Of a stretch of 23,730 nt of DNA, positions 1-6,738 are shown piece by piece (the first letter of the stretch is position 1; each line of letters opens with the position of its first letter). The notes beneath the pieces are model-generated. The model saw only the letters and a list, made by a program, of their open reading frames with translations, ran no database searches and was not told the origin of the DNA. Location: positions 1 to 23,730 of the forward strand of contig CALHZD010000120.1 in assembly GCA_938040985.1 (NCBI GenBank), given 5' to 3'. This DNA comes from an uncultured Propionivibrio sp. (GTDB lineage: Bacteria; Pseudomonadota; Gammaproteobacteria; Burkholderiales; Rhodocyclaceae). The position numbers and the translations under genes are program-made.

Positions 1-77
1 CCATGAACTCGCCATGAACTCGCCATGAACTCGCCATGAACTCGCCATGAACTCGCCATGAACTCGCCATGAACTCG
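1..77 (+). repeat. Seven tandem copies of an 11-bp repeat at the kinase start
   Basis: The unit CCATGAACTCG occurs seven times without a mismatch, at 1, 12, 23, 34, 45, 56 and 67. The last copy contains the start codon of the kinase gene (ATG at 69) and its first codons, Met-Asn-Ser. Because 11 is not a multiple of 3, successive ATGs lie in successive frames. Each internal ATG opens a four-codon ORF (Met-Asn-Ser-Pro) whose TGA overlaps the next ATG as ATGA. TGA occurs in all three frames within any three units, so an upstream gene reading in would stop here. The window starts inside the array, so the true copy number may be higher. Confidence 0.97.
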
Positions 78-1493
78 ATTCGCCGCCAACTGCTGCTGGC
101 GCTGCTCGGCGCCATGTCTCTGGCGATGCTGATCGCCGGCTGGGCGACTTGGCGCGCCGCCCGCCATGAAGCGGATGCACTGTCCGATTACCATCTGCGG
201 CAGATTGCGCTGTCGGTGCGCGATCAGCGCTTTCCCGATGCGCATTCCTTCCCGGCCGACGACGGTCATGTTGACTACGTTATCCGTGTCTGGAATGCGA
301 CCGGCCTGACCGTCTACTACTCCAAACCGCATGAATCGCTGCCGGAGCTGACGCAGCTTGGCTACTCACAGGCCAGAACAAGCGAAGGGCAATGGCGTGT
401 TTTCGCCCTTCAGCATCAGGGCATGACCATCGCCGTCGCCCAGCCGATGCGCGTACGCGACCGCCTGGCCGCCAATGCGGCGTGGAAGACGCTGCGGCCG
501 TTTTTTTTTCTTCTGCCCGCTGTGGGCGCGCTGGTCTGGGCGCTAGTTGGGCTGGGGCTGCGGCCGCTGGCGCGCCTGGCCGAATCGCTGCGCACGCGTT
601 CGCCCGACTCGTTCAGCCCTTTGCCGGACGATCATCTGCCGGAGGAAATTCAACCGCTGGCCGCAGCGCTCAATGATCTGCTGGCGCGGCTCAAAAGCGC
701 CTTTGCGGCGCAGCGCGATTTTGTCGCCGACGCCGCCCATGAACTGCGCACCCCGCTGACGGCGCTGCAATTACAGACACAGTTGGTCGAGCGGGCGACA
801 GACGAGGCGGAGCGCCGCGCTGCGCTCGATAATCTTAAGCGCGGGCTGCAACGCGCCAGCCATACGGTCGGGCAGTTACTAACGCTGGCGCGGCTGGAGC
901 CGGGTGCGGCGGCGATGCCGATGGAGCGCGTTGATCTGACGAGACTGGCGCGCGAAGCAATCGTCGAGCAGATGCCGCTTGCCGAGGCGCGTGGCGTTGA
1001 CCTTGGGCTGCTTACGGACGAAAACAGCGTTTTTGTCACGGGCGAGGCGGGCGCTTTACACATTCTGCTGACCAATTTGCTGACCAATGCGTTGCGCCAC
1101 GCACCGCCGGGTGGGCGGGTCGATGTGACCTGTCGTTATGAGAACGGCCAAACGGCGGGGGAAAAAACGGCAGGAAAAAGCGACTCACCCGATCCGGATG
1201 GTGAGGATGCGTCGCGGGCGGCGGTGCTCGAAGTGGCCGACAACGGGCCGGGCATTCCCGCCGCCGAACGTGAGCGGGTCTTCGGCCGTTTCTATCGGCG
1301 TGCGGGTGAACAAGAACCCGGCAGCGGGCTGGGGCTGGCGATTGTGCGCGCCATCACCGAGCGGCATGGCGCTACGGTCAGCCTGCACGACTCGGACGCG
1401 GGCGGCTTGCTAGCGCGCGTGCGCTGGCAGGGGAAGTATTCGGAGACGCTGCAAATACACGAAAAACAAGAATCGCCACAGCCTGCGCGCTGA
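69..1493 (+). CDS. Sensor histidine kinase (TctE/QseC-like)
   Basis: This is a 474-residue inner-membrane sensor kinase that should autophosphorylate on a histidine and pass the phosphate to a response regulator, probably encoded just upstream outside the window. A first membrane segment lies at about residues 6-28, a periplasmic sensor region of about 110 residues follows, and a second membrane segment lies at about 143-165. The H-box DAAHELRTPL has the phospho-accepting His224. The ATPase domain has the N-box (Asn340), the G1 box DNGPGIP (from Asp391) and the G2 box GSGLGLAI. A hydrophilic acidic insert (about 358-383) sits between the N and G1 boxes. The start codon is the last of seven repeated ATGs. 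A run of nine T at 501-509 lies inside the gene. The signal sensed cannot be told from the sequence. Confidence 0.93.
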   Translation: MNSIRRQLLLALLGAMSLAMLIAGWATWRAARHEADALSDYHLRQIALSVRDQRFPDAHSFPADDGHVDYVIRVWNATGLTVYYSKPHESLPELTQLGYSQARTSEGQWRVFALQHQGMTIAVAQPMRVRDRLAANAAWKTLRPFFFLLPAVGALVWALVGLGLRPLARLAESLRTRSPDSFSPLPDDHLPEEIQPLAAALNDLLARLKSAFAAQRDFVADAAHELRTPLTALQLQTQLVERATDEAERRAALDNLKRGLQRASHTVGQLLTLARLEPGAAAMPMERVDLTRLAREAIVEQMPLAEARGVDLGLLTDENSVFVTGEAGALHILLTNLLTNALRHAPPGGRVDVTCRYENGQTAGEKTAGKSDSPDPDGEDASRAAVLEVADNGPGIPAAERERVFGRFYRRAGEQEPGSGLGLAIVRAITERHGATVSLHDSDAGGLLARVRWQGKYSETLQIHEKQESPQPAR

Positions 1494-1568
1494 TTCCAAC
1501 CGTGTGACTTCTTTTAAGTCTGTAGCGCTGAGCGGCAGCGCGCAGGCTGTGATGGTTCTTGTTTTTTT
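1462..1568 (+). terminator. Long hairpin terminator of the histidine kinase gene
   Basis: The arms 1462-1491 and 1537-1566 are inverted copies about 30 bases long. They have one mismatch and two changes that still pair as G-U in RNA. They enclose a 45-base loop and are followed by a T run (1562-1568). The left arm is the end of the kinase coding sequence up to the first base of its stop codon. Its A-rich beginning would act as the T run for transcripts from the other direction, so the element may work both ways. Confidence 0.75.
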
Positions 1569-1597
1569 ATTTAGTTTCAGGATGCCTGCCTTGAAGT

Positions 1598-2080
1598 TCT
1601 TTACCCTCGGGCGTTACAGAAAGGCTAGCCCGCTAGCCCGTGTATTTAGGGCATTTCAGAAGGGCTGCTCGCCGGCCCGCGTATTTAGGGCATCTCAGAA
1701 GGGCTGCTCGCCGGCCCGCGTATTTAGGGCATCTCAGAAGGGCTGCCCGCTAGCCCGTATATTTAGGGCTTCTCCAAGGGGGATGCCTCTAAAGCCCTTG
1801 TAAATAAAATATCTCCGGGGCACCTGCCCGGAGCGCCTTTATCCACGGGAATTTCAGAGTAGGCGCCCGGAGCGCCTTTATTTATAAGGGTTTCAGCGGC
1901 GCTTGCCCGCAAACGCTGTATCCATGCGGGTTTCAGAGGGTTTGTCGGACACGATGTTCCGGTTTATGTTTTTTGATGCTCTGAAGCCCTTGTATTCAGG
2001 GCGTCTCAGAGTGTTTTATGTTTTCTGGTCTGTTTGCAAGGATTTCGTGGCGTGGTGTTCGGAGATGCCCTGCTTACGCG
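1598..2080. repeat. Intergenic repeat array A (39/41-bp units)
   Basis: Most of this gene-free stretch between two convergent genes is made of units related to CCCGCGTATTTAGGGC plus a TCTC/TTTC segment. The CCC-like anchors lie at 1637, 1676, 1715, 1754, 1795, 1834, 1873 and 1914, so the spacing is 39 or 41 bp. The first copies (1637-1753) are nearly identical; later ones diverge, and weaker copies are seen at 1987 and 2068. A degenerate copy precedes 1637. Units are imperfect palindromes, with CCC and GGG around an AT-rich centre. The same family occurs at 6581-6669, 13340-13520 and 22467-22650. No spacers of the CRISPR kind are present. Confidence 0.9.
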
Positions 2081-2117
2081 GGTTTGCGGGCATCCTTTCT
2101 GCGGCACCTAAAACATA

Positions 2118-2155
2118 GCGGCTCGACTTTGCCAAAAGACAAGGCGACGAGCCGC
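2118..2155 (-). terminator. Possible terminator hairpin downstream of the moeB-like gene
   Basis: Perfect 8-base arms GCGGCTCG (2118-2125) and CGAGCCGC (2148-2155) flank a 22-base loop with a further short GCC/GGC stem. On the minus strand it is followed by ATGTTTTAG, a weak T tract. It lies about 70 bases past the stop of the moeB/thiF-like gene, so termination of that transcript is plausible. The stretch between 2156 and 2227 shows nothing else. Confidence 0.4.
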
Positions 2156-2227
2156 AGGCAGTATGGGTAGTACGGCAAGGCCAGACCAACACAGCAGCGC
2201 GGTATTTGGGCAGAGGAAGGCGCTATT

Positions 2228-2977
2228 TCAGAGAGTGGAACAGACAGGGCAATCAGGATCGCGGCGCAGGGCGCTGCGCGAAAAGCGCATGTCCAGCGCG
2301 TCGACGGAAAGCAGCCTGCCGCTCAGGCCGTGCGGCACGCCGGCGAGCAGTTTGATCGCTTCGCCGGCCTGCATGGCGCCGATCATCCCGACCAGCGGGG
2401 CAAAAACGCCCGTCGTCGAACAATGCAGCGTTTCCGCCTCGCTGTCTTCCGGGAAAACGCAGTGGTAGCAGGGCGCGTCTTCAGCACGGAAATCGAAGAC
2501 GGCAACCAGCCCCTGCATGCGCACGGCCGCGCCCGAGACCAGCGGCGTGTGCTGCCGCCGGCAGGCGCGGTTGACGGCGTAGCGCGTGGCAAAGTTGTCG
2601 CAGCAGTCGAGCACGACGTCAACTTCGGCCGCGAGCCTTGCCAGCCGCGCTTCGTCGGCGCGTTCTTCCAGCGCGATATATTCAATTTCCGGATTGATTT
2701 CGTGCAGCGTTGCCTGCGCCGAAACCGTCTTGGGCTGTCCGACAGAAGCCGTGCGGTGAATGATCTGCCGTTGCAGGTTGCTGAAATCGACCGTATCGTG
2801 ATCGCAGAGCAGCAGGCGGCCGACGCCGCTGGCTGCCAGATACAGCGCGGTGGGCGAACCGAGGCCGCCCAGGCCAAGGATCAGCGCGCGGCTGCGCAGC
2901 AGCTTCTCCTGCCCTTCGATGCCGATTTCGTCGAGCAGAATATGGCGGCTATAGCGCAGGAGCTGCCGGTCATTCAT
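2228..2977 (-). CDS. MoeB/ThiF-family adenylyltransferase (E1-like)
   Basis: This 249-residue cytoplasmic enzyme should use ATP to adenylate the C-terminal glycine of a small sulfur-carrier protein, either MoaD (molybdopterin synthesis) or ThiS (thiamine synthesis); the sequence does not decide which. It opens with RYSRHILL and the ATP-binding loop GLGGLGS, followed by the nucleotide-binding region ending NLQRQIIH. A DCCDNF motif follows. Two Cys-x2-Cys pairs (CYHC and the C-terminal CPVC) should bind zinc. The TGVFAPLVG segment with an upstream Cys matches the MoeB/ThiF crossover region. The start at 2977 was chosen because the protein begins MNDRQLLRYSR as in the family and a GGGA lies upstream. 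A longer start at 3034 would overlap uvrB. It follows uvrB by 16 bases and may be co-transcribed. Confidence 0.88.
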   Translation of the reverse strand: MNDRQLLRYSRHILLDEIGIEGQEKLLRSRALILGLGGLGSPTALYLAASGVGRLLLCDHDTVDFSNLQRQIIHRTASVGQPKTVSAQATLHEINPEIEYIALEERADEARLARLAAEVDVVLDCCDNFATRYAVNRACRRQHTPLVSGAAVRMQGLVAVFDFRAEDAPCYHCVFPEDSEAETLHCSTTGVFAPLVGMIGAMQAGEAIKLLAGVPHGLSGRLLSVDALDMRFSRSALRRDPDCPVCSTL

Positions 2978-2993
2978 GCGCACATTCCCGCGT

Positions 2994-5195
2994 TCATGCG
3001 CCTTGTTCCTGCGCCGTGTCGTGCTCCGCCGCACCGAACAGCAGTTCCTTGACGCGAAACAGCGTATCGCGGGCGGCGGCGGCTTTTTCGAATTCGAGAT
3101 TTCTGGCGTACTCGAGCATTTCCTTTTCCAGCCGCTTGCATTCGCGCGTCAGTTGTTTTTCGTTCATCGTTTCGTAGGACTTGCCACCCGGCTCGGCCGC
3201 CTTGAGCTGGCGCGAGGCGTATTCGGCGTCATACACGCCGTCGATGATGTCCTTGATCCGCTTCGAGACGCTGCGCGGCGTGATGCCGTGCTCGGCGTTG
3301 AAGGCAAGCTGTTTGGCGCGCCGCCGTTCGGTTTCGTCAATGGCGCGCTGCATCGAGTCGGTCACCTGGTCGGCATAGAGAATCGCCGTGCCGTTGAGGT
3401 GGCGCGCAGCGCGGCCGATGGTCTGGATCAATGAGCGTTCGGAACGCAGGAATCCTTCCTTGTCGGCGTCGAGAATCGCTACCAGAGAAACCTCCGGAAT
3501 GTCCAGCCCCTCGCGCAGGAGGTTAATGCCGACCAGCACGTCGAACTCGCCCAGACGCAGATCGCGGATGATTTCGACGCGCTCGACGGTATCGATGTCC
3601 GAATGCAGGTAGCGCACGCGCACGCCGTTTTCACCCAGATAATCGGTCAGTTCCTCGGCCATGCGCTTGGTCAGCGTGGTCACCAGAACGCGCTCGCCGC
3701 GCGCGGCGCGCAGGCGGATTTCGCCAAGCAGATCGTCGACCTGCGAGATCGCCGGACGCACGCAGATTTGCGGATCGACGAGGCCGGTCGGCCGCACCAC
3801 CTGCTCAACGACCTGCCCTTGATGCGCGCGCTCGTACTCGGCCGGCGTCGCCGAAACGAAGATGCACTGGCGCATCAGGCGCTCGAATTCTTCAAATTTC
3901 AGCGGCCGGTTGTCGAGCGCCGAGGGCAGGCGGAAGCCGTAATTGACGAGGTTTTCCTTGCGCGAGCGGTCGCCCTTGTACATGGCGCCGACTTGCGGAA
4001 TGGCCACGTGCGATTCATCGACGAACATCAGCGCGTCGGCCGGCAAATAGTCGATCAACGTCGGCGGCGGCTCGCCGGCGCGGCGGCCGGTCAGGTGGCG
4101 TGAATAGTTTTCGATGCCCTTGCAAAAACCGATCTGGTCGAGCATTTCCAGATCGAAGCGCGTGCGCTGGTCGAGACGCTGCGCTTCGACCAGACGGTTT
4201 TCATGCATAAAAAATTCACTGCGCTGCTGGAGTTCCTCCTTGATCGCGTCGATGGCGCGCAGCACGGTAGCGCGCGGGGTGACGTAGTGCGAGGAAGGAA
4301 AAATCGTGAAACGCGCCAGTTTCTGCTGCAAATGCCCGGTCAGCGGATCGAAGAATTGCAACCCGTCGATTTCATCGTCGAACAATGAGATACGCACGGC
4401 ATGCTCGGCGTGCTCAGCGGGGAAAACATCGATAATGTCGCCGCGCACGCGAAACGTACCGCGATGGAAATCCATTTCGCTGCGGCTGTACTGCATTTCG
4501 GCCAGCCGCTTGACGATGTCGCGCTGCCCCATGCGGTCGCCGACGCGCATGGTCAGGATCATGTTGTGGTATTCGTCGCGATCGCCGATGCCGTAGATGC
4601 AGGACACGGTGGCGACGATCACGCAGTCGCGCCGTTCGAGCAGACTTTTGGTCGCCGACAGGCGCATCTGCTCGATGTGTTCGTTGATGGCCGAGTCCTT
4701 TTCGATGTACAGATCGCGCGCGGGCACGTAGGCTTCCGGCTGGTAGTAATCGTAGTAAGAGACGAAATACTCGACGGCATTTTCCGGAAAGAACTCGCGG
4801 AATTCGGCATAGAGCTGCGCGGCCAGGGTCTTGTTCGGCGCCAGCACCAGCGCCGGCCGCCCCGTACGGGCGATGACGTTGGCCATGGTGTAGGTTTTGC
4901 CGGAGCCGGTCACCCCCAGCAAGGTCTGGAAGGAGAGGCCATCTTCCAGTCCTTCAACCAGCGCGGCAATCGCCGAAGGCTGGTCGCCCGCCGGCGGGAA
5001 AGGCTGGTAGAGCCGGAACGGACTGCCCGGAAAACTGATGAAGGACGGCGCCGGCTTTGCCTCAGATGCCGGACCGGGCGCCGGACCGGATGCCCGCCTC
5101 GCCGCCGAACGCGCCGACGACTGCGCCGCTTGTTTGCGCCTGGAAGAAGCTTTGGAAGCAGTCTTTCCGGAAGAATTTTTATCGGAATCTGTCAT
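2994..5195 (-). CDS. uvrB: UvrABC excinuclease subunit B
   Basis: UvrB is the damage-verifying helicase-like subunit of nucleotide excision repair: it is loaded by UvrA, clamps the lesion strand and recruits UvrC. The 733-residue protein has Walker A GVTGSGKT at 94-101, the beta-hairpin region YYDYYQPEAYVP at about 147-158, the Walker B DESH at 393-396, helicase motif VI QTIGRAAR at 591-598, and a C-terminal UVR motif near residues 690-725 that contacts UvrC. The first 50 residues are an extra Ser/Ala/Lys/Arg/Pro-rich tail before the usual family start (E. coli UvrB has 673 residues). No convincing Shine-Dalgarno or LexA box was found upstream, so the exact start is less certain than the identity. 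It is divergent from the aminotransferase gene. Confidence 0.97.
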   Translation of the reverse strand: MTDSDKNSSGKTASKASSRRKQAAQSSARSAARRASGPAPGPASEAKPAPSFISFPGSPFRLYQPFPPAGDQPSAIAALVEGLEDGLSFQTLLGVTGSGKTYTMANVIARTGRPALVLAPNKTLAAQLYAEFREFFPENAVEYFVSYYDYYQPEAYVPARDLYIEKDSAINEHIEQMRLSATKSLLERRDCVIVATVSCIYGIGDRDEYHNMILTMRVGDRMGQRDIVKRLAEMQYSRSEMDFHRGTFRVRGDIIDVFPAEHAEHAVRISLFDDEIDGLQFFDPLTGHLQQKLARFTIFPSSHYVTPRATVLRAIDAIKEELQQRSEFFMHENRLVEAQRLDQRTRFDLEMLDQIGFCKGIENYSRHLTGRRAGEPPPTLIDYLPADALMFVDESHVAIPQVGAMYKGDRSRKENLVNYGFRLPSALDNRPLKFEEFERLMRQCIFVSATPAEYERAHQGQVVEQVVRPTGLVDPQICVRPAISQVDDLLGEIRLRAARGERVLVTTLTKRMAEELTDYLGENGVRVRYLHSDIDTVERVEIIRDLRLGEFDVLVGINLLREGLDIPEVSLVAILDADKEGFLRSERSLIQTIGRAARHLNGTAILYADQVTDSMQRAIDETERRRAKQLAFNAEHGITPRSVSKRIKDIIDGVYDAEYASRQLKAAEPGGKSYETMNEKQLTRECKRLEKEMLEYARNLEFEKAAAARDTLFRVKELLFGAAEHDTAQEQGA

Positions 5196-5369
5196 GCTAG
5201 AATTCTACGGGAAAGTCGTCGGAAAGGCTGCCGGAGATGGAAAACGGCAGCCGCCACAAGCGGTCTGCCCTCTTCCGGAATTTCCAGATGCAGAATCTCT
5301 GTATCATTCCCGCATTGTCGTTTTTTCATCACTTTTATCATCACCCAACTAGCTAGGAAACATACTGCA

Positions 5370-6572
5370 ATGACTGCCTCCATTTTTTCTGCGGTCGAAA
5401 TGGCGCCGCGCGATCCCATTCTTGGCCTCAACGAAGCTTTTGCCGCCGATGACCGCACGCATAAGGTCAATCTCGGCGTCGGCGTGTATTTTGACGAAAG
5501 CGGCAAAATTCCCCTGCTCGGCGCCGTCAAACAGGCGGAAAAAGCGCGCGTAGAAAGCTTGCCGACGCGCGGTTATCAGCCGATCGACGGCATCCCCGCC
5601 TACAACCGGGCCGTACAACATTTGCTGTTCGGCGAGGCGTCGCCGCTGCTGGCGGCGGGCCGCGTCATCACCGTGCAGGGGCTGGGCGGCACGGGGGCAT
5701 TGAAGGTGGGCGCAGATTATCTGCGCCGTCTGTTGCCTTCGTCCAAGGTCTATATCAGCAACCCAAGCTGGGAAAATCACCGCGCCCTGTTTGAGGCCGC
5801 CGGTTTTTCCGTCGACACCTACCCTTACTACGATGCCAAAACGCGCGGCGTGAATTTTGACGGCATGAAAGCCTGCCTGAATGCTCTGCCCGCCAACAGC
5901 ATCATTATTCTGCACGCCTGCTGCCACAACCCGACCGGCGCAGATCTGACACAATCCCAATGGCGTGAAATCATTGAGGTCATGAAAGCGCGCGGTCTCG
6001 TGCCTTTCCTCGACATGGCCTATCAAGGTTTCGCCGACGGCATTGCCGAAGATGCACAGGCGCTTAACCTATTTGCCGAATCGGGTATGCAATTTTTCGT
6101 TTCCAGCTCGTTTTCCAAATCATTCTCGCTGTATGGCGAGCGCGTCGGCGCGCTGTCGGTCGTCACGGCGTCGAAAGACGAATCGGCGCGCGTTCTATCG
6201 CAGATCAAGCGCGTCATCCGCACCAACTATTCCAATCCGCCCACGCATGGCGGCAGCGTCGTTGCGGCCGTATTGTCGACGCCTGAACTGCGCGCCCAAT
6301 GGGAAAGCGAGCTGACCGGCATGCGTGACCGTATCCGCGTCATGCGCCACAGTCTGGTCGAGAAGCTCAAGGCCAAAGGCGTGGCGCAGGACTTTTCCTT
6401 CATCGTCCAGCAGCGCGGCATGTTTTCCTACACCGGACTCTCGGCCGATCAGGTCGCGCGCCTGCAAAAAGAATTCGGCGTCTATGCCGTTAGCTCCGGG
6501 CGCATCTGCATCGCAGCGCTCAACACGCGCAATATCGATTACGTCGTCGATGCCATTGCGGCCGTGTTGTAG
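5370..6572 (+). CDS. tyrB: Aromatic/aspartate aminotransferase (TyrB-like)
   Basis: This 400-residue PLP enzyme of aminotransferase class I should exchange amino groups between aromatic or dicarboxylic amino acids and 2-oxoglutarate. The PLP-binding lysine is Lys250 in SFSKSFSLYGERVG. The HNPTGADLT and DMAYQGF segments hold cofactor contacts, and SGRICIAALN near the C-terminus holds the substrate-carboxylate arginine. The LYGERVG and RGMFSYTGLS segments resemble E. coli TyrB more than AspC, but substrate choice is not proved. The reading frame is open far upstream (to 4401), antisense to uvrB. The start at 5370 was chosen because the family begins MTxSIFxxVEMAPRDP and an AGGA lies 11 bases upstream. 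A terminator follows at 6684. Confidence 0.94.
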   Translation: MTASIFSAVEMAPRDPILGLNEAFAADDRTHKVNLGVGVYFDESGKIPLLGAVKQAEKARVESLPTRGYQPIDGIPAYNRAVQHLLFGEASPLLAAGRVITVQGLGGTGALKVGADYLRRLLPSSKVYISNPSWENHRALFEAAGFSVDTYPYYDAKTRGVNFDGMKACLNALPANSIIILHACCHNPTGADLTQSQWREIIEVMKARGLVPFLDMAYQGFADGIAEDAQALNLFAESGMQFFVSSSFSKSFSLYGERVGALSVVTASKDESARVLSQIKRVIRTNYSNPPTHGGSVVAAVLSTPELRAQWESELTGMRDRIRVMRHSLVEKLKAKGVAQDFSFIVQQRGMFSYTGLSADQVARLQKEFGVYAVSSGRICIAALNTRNIDYVVDAIAAVL

Positions 6573-6580
6573 GCACAGGA

Positions 6581-6669
6581 GTCTCAGGGAGACGCCCGGG
6601 AACCCGCGTAAATAGGGCATCTCCGGGCACCCCTTCTGAGACGCCCTGTTTATAAGGGTTTCCGGGCAG
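6581..6669. repeat. Intergenic repeat array B (two units)
   Basis: Two units of the window's 39/41-bp family lie here, with CCC anchors at 6603 and 6644 (41 bp apart). The second reads CCCTGTTTATAAGGG in its core, with GGGC-type flanks. The array sits directly after the tyrB stop codon, between two convergent genes, ahead of the terminator. Confidence 0.85.
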
Positions 6670-6683
6670 GTACTTTTACTGAG

Positions 6684-6720
6684 GGGCGCGGCGCAGAAGA
6701 GTGGCCGCGCCCATTCATTT
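6684..6720 (+). terminator. Rho-independent terminator of tyrB
   Basis: Perfect 9-base arms GGGCGCGGC (6684-6692) and GCCGCGCCC (6704-6712) enclose an 11-base loop and are followed by the T-rich ATTCATTTTGT. It ends the tyrB transcript and could also stop leftward transcription from the AsmA-like gene, though with a poor T tract on that side. Confidence 0.7.
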
Positions 6721-6738
6721 TGTCCTTGACGCCGCCTT

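Noticed and set aside
1504..1803. Possible 99-residue protein with 13-residue repeats
   Set aside because: It begins at a GTG inside the terminator region, has no Shine-Dalgarno and consists mainly of the intergenic repeat; other arrays keep different frames open or break with 41-bp spacing.
1598..2080. CRISPR array
   Set aside because: The 39/41-bp units are contiguous, with no unique spacers of constant length and no cas genes nearby.
1903..2118. Small ORF in array A
   Set aside because: It consists of degenerate repeat units and has no ribosome binding site or recognisable domain.
2976..4103. Plus-strand ORFs inside uvrB
   Set aside because: They are shadows of the GC-rich uvrB gene on the other strand and resemble no protein family.
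4401..5369. Upstream extension of the tyrB reading frame
   Set aside because: It lies antisense to uvrB; the aminotransferase family start and Shine-Dalgarno are at 5370.
5196..5369. LexA box or clear promoter between uvrB and tyrB
   Set aside because: CTGTATCATT at about 5299 is not followed by the ACAG half of a LexA site, and candidate -35/-10 pairs have poor spacing.
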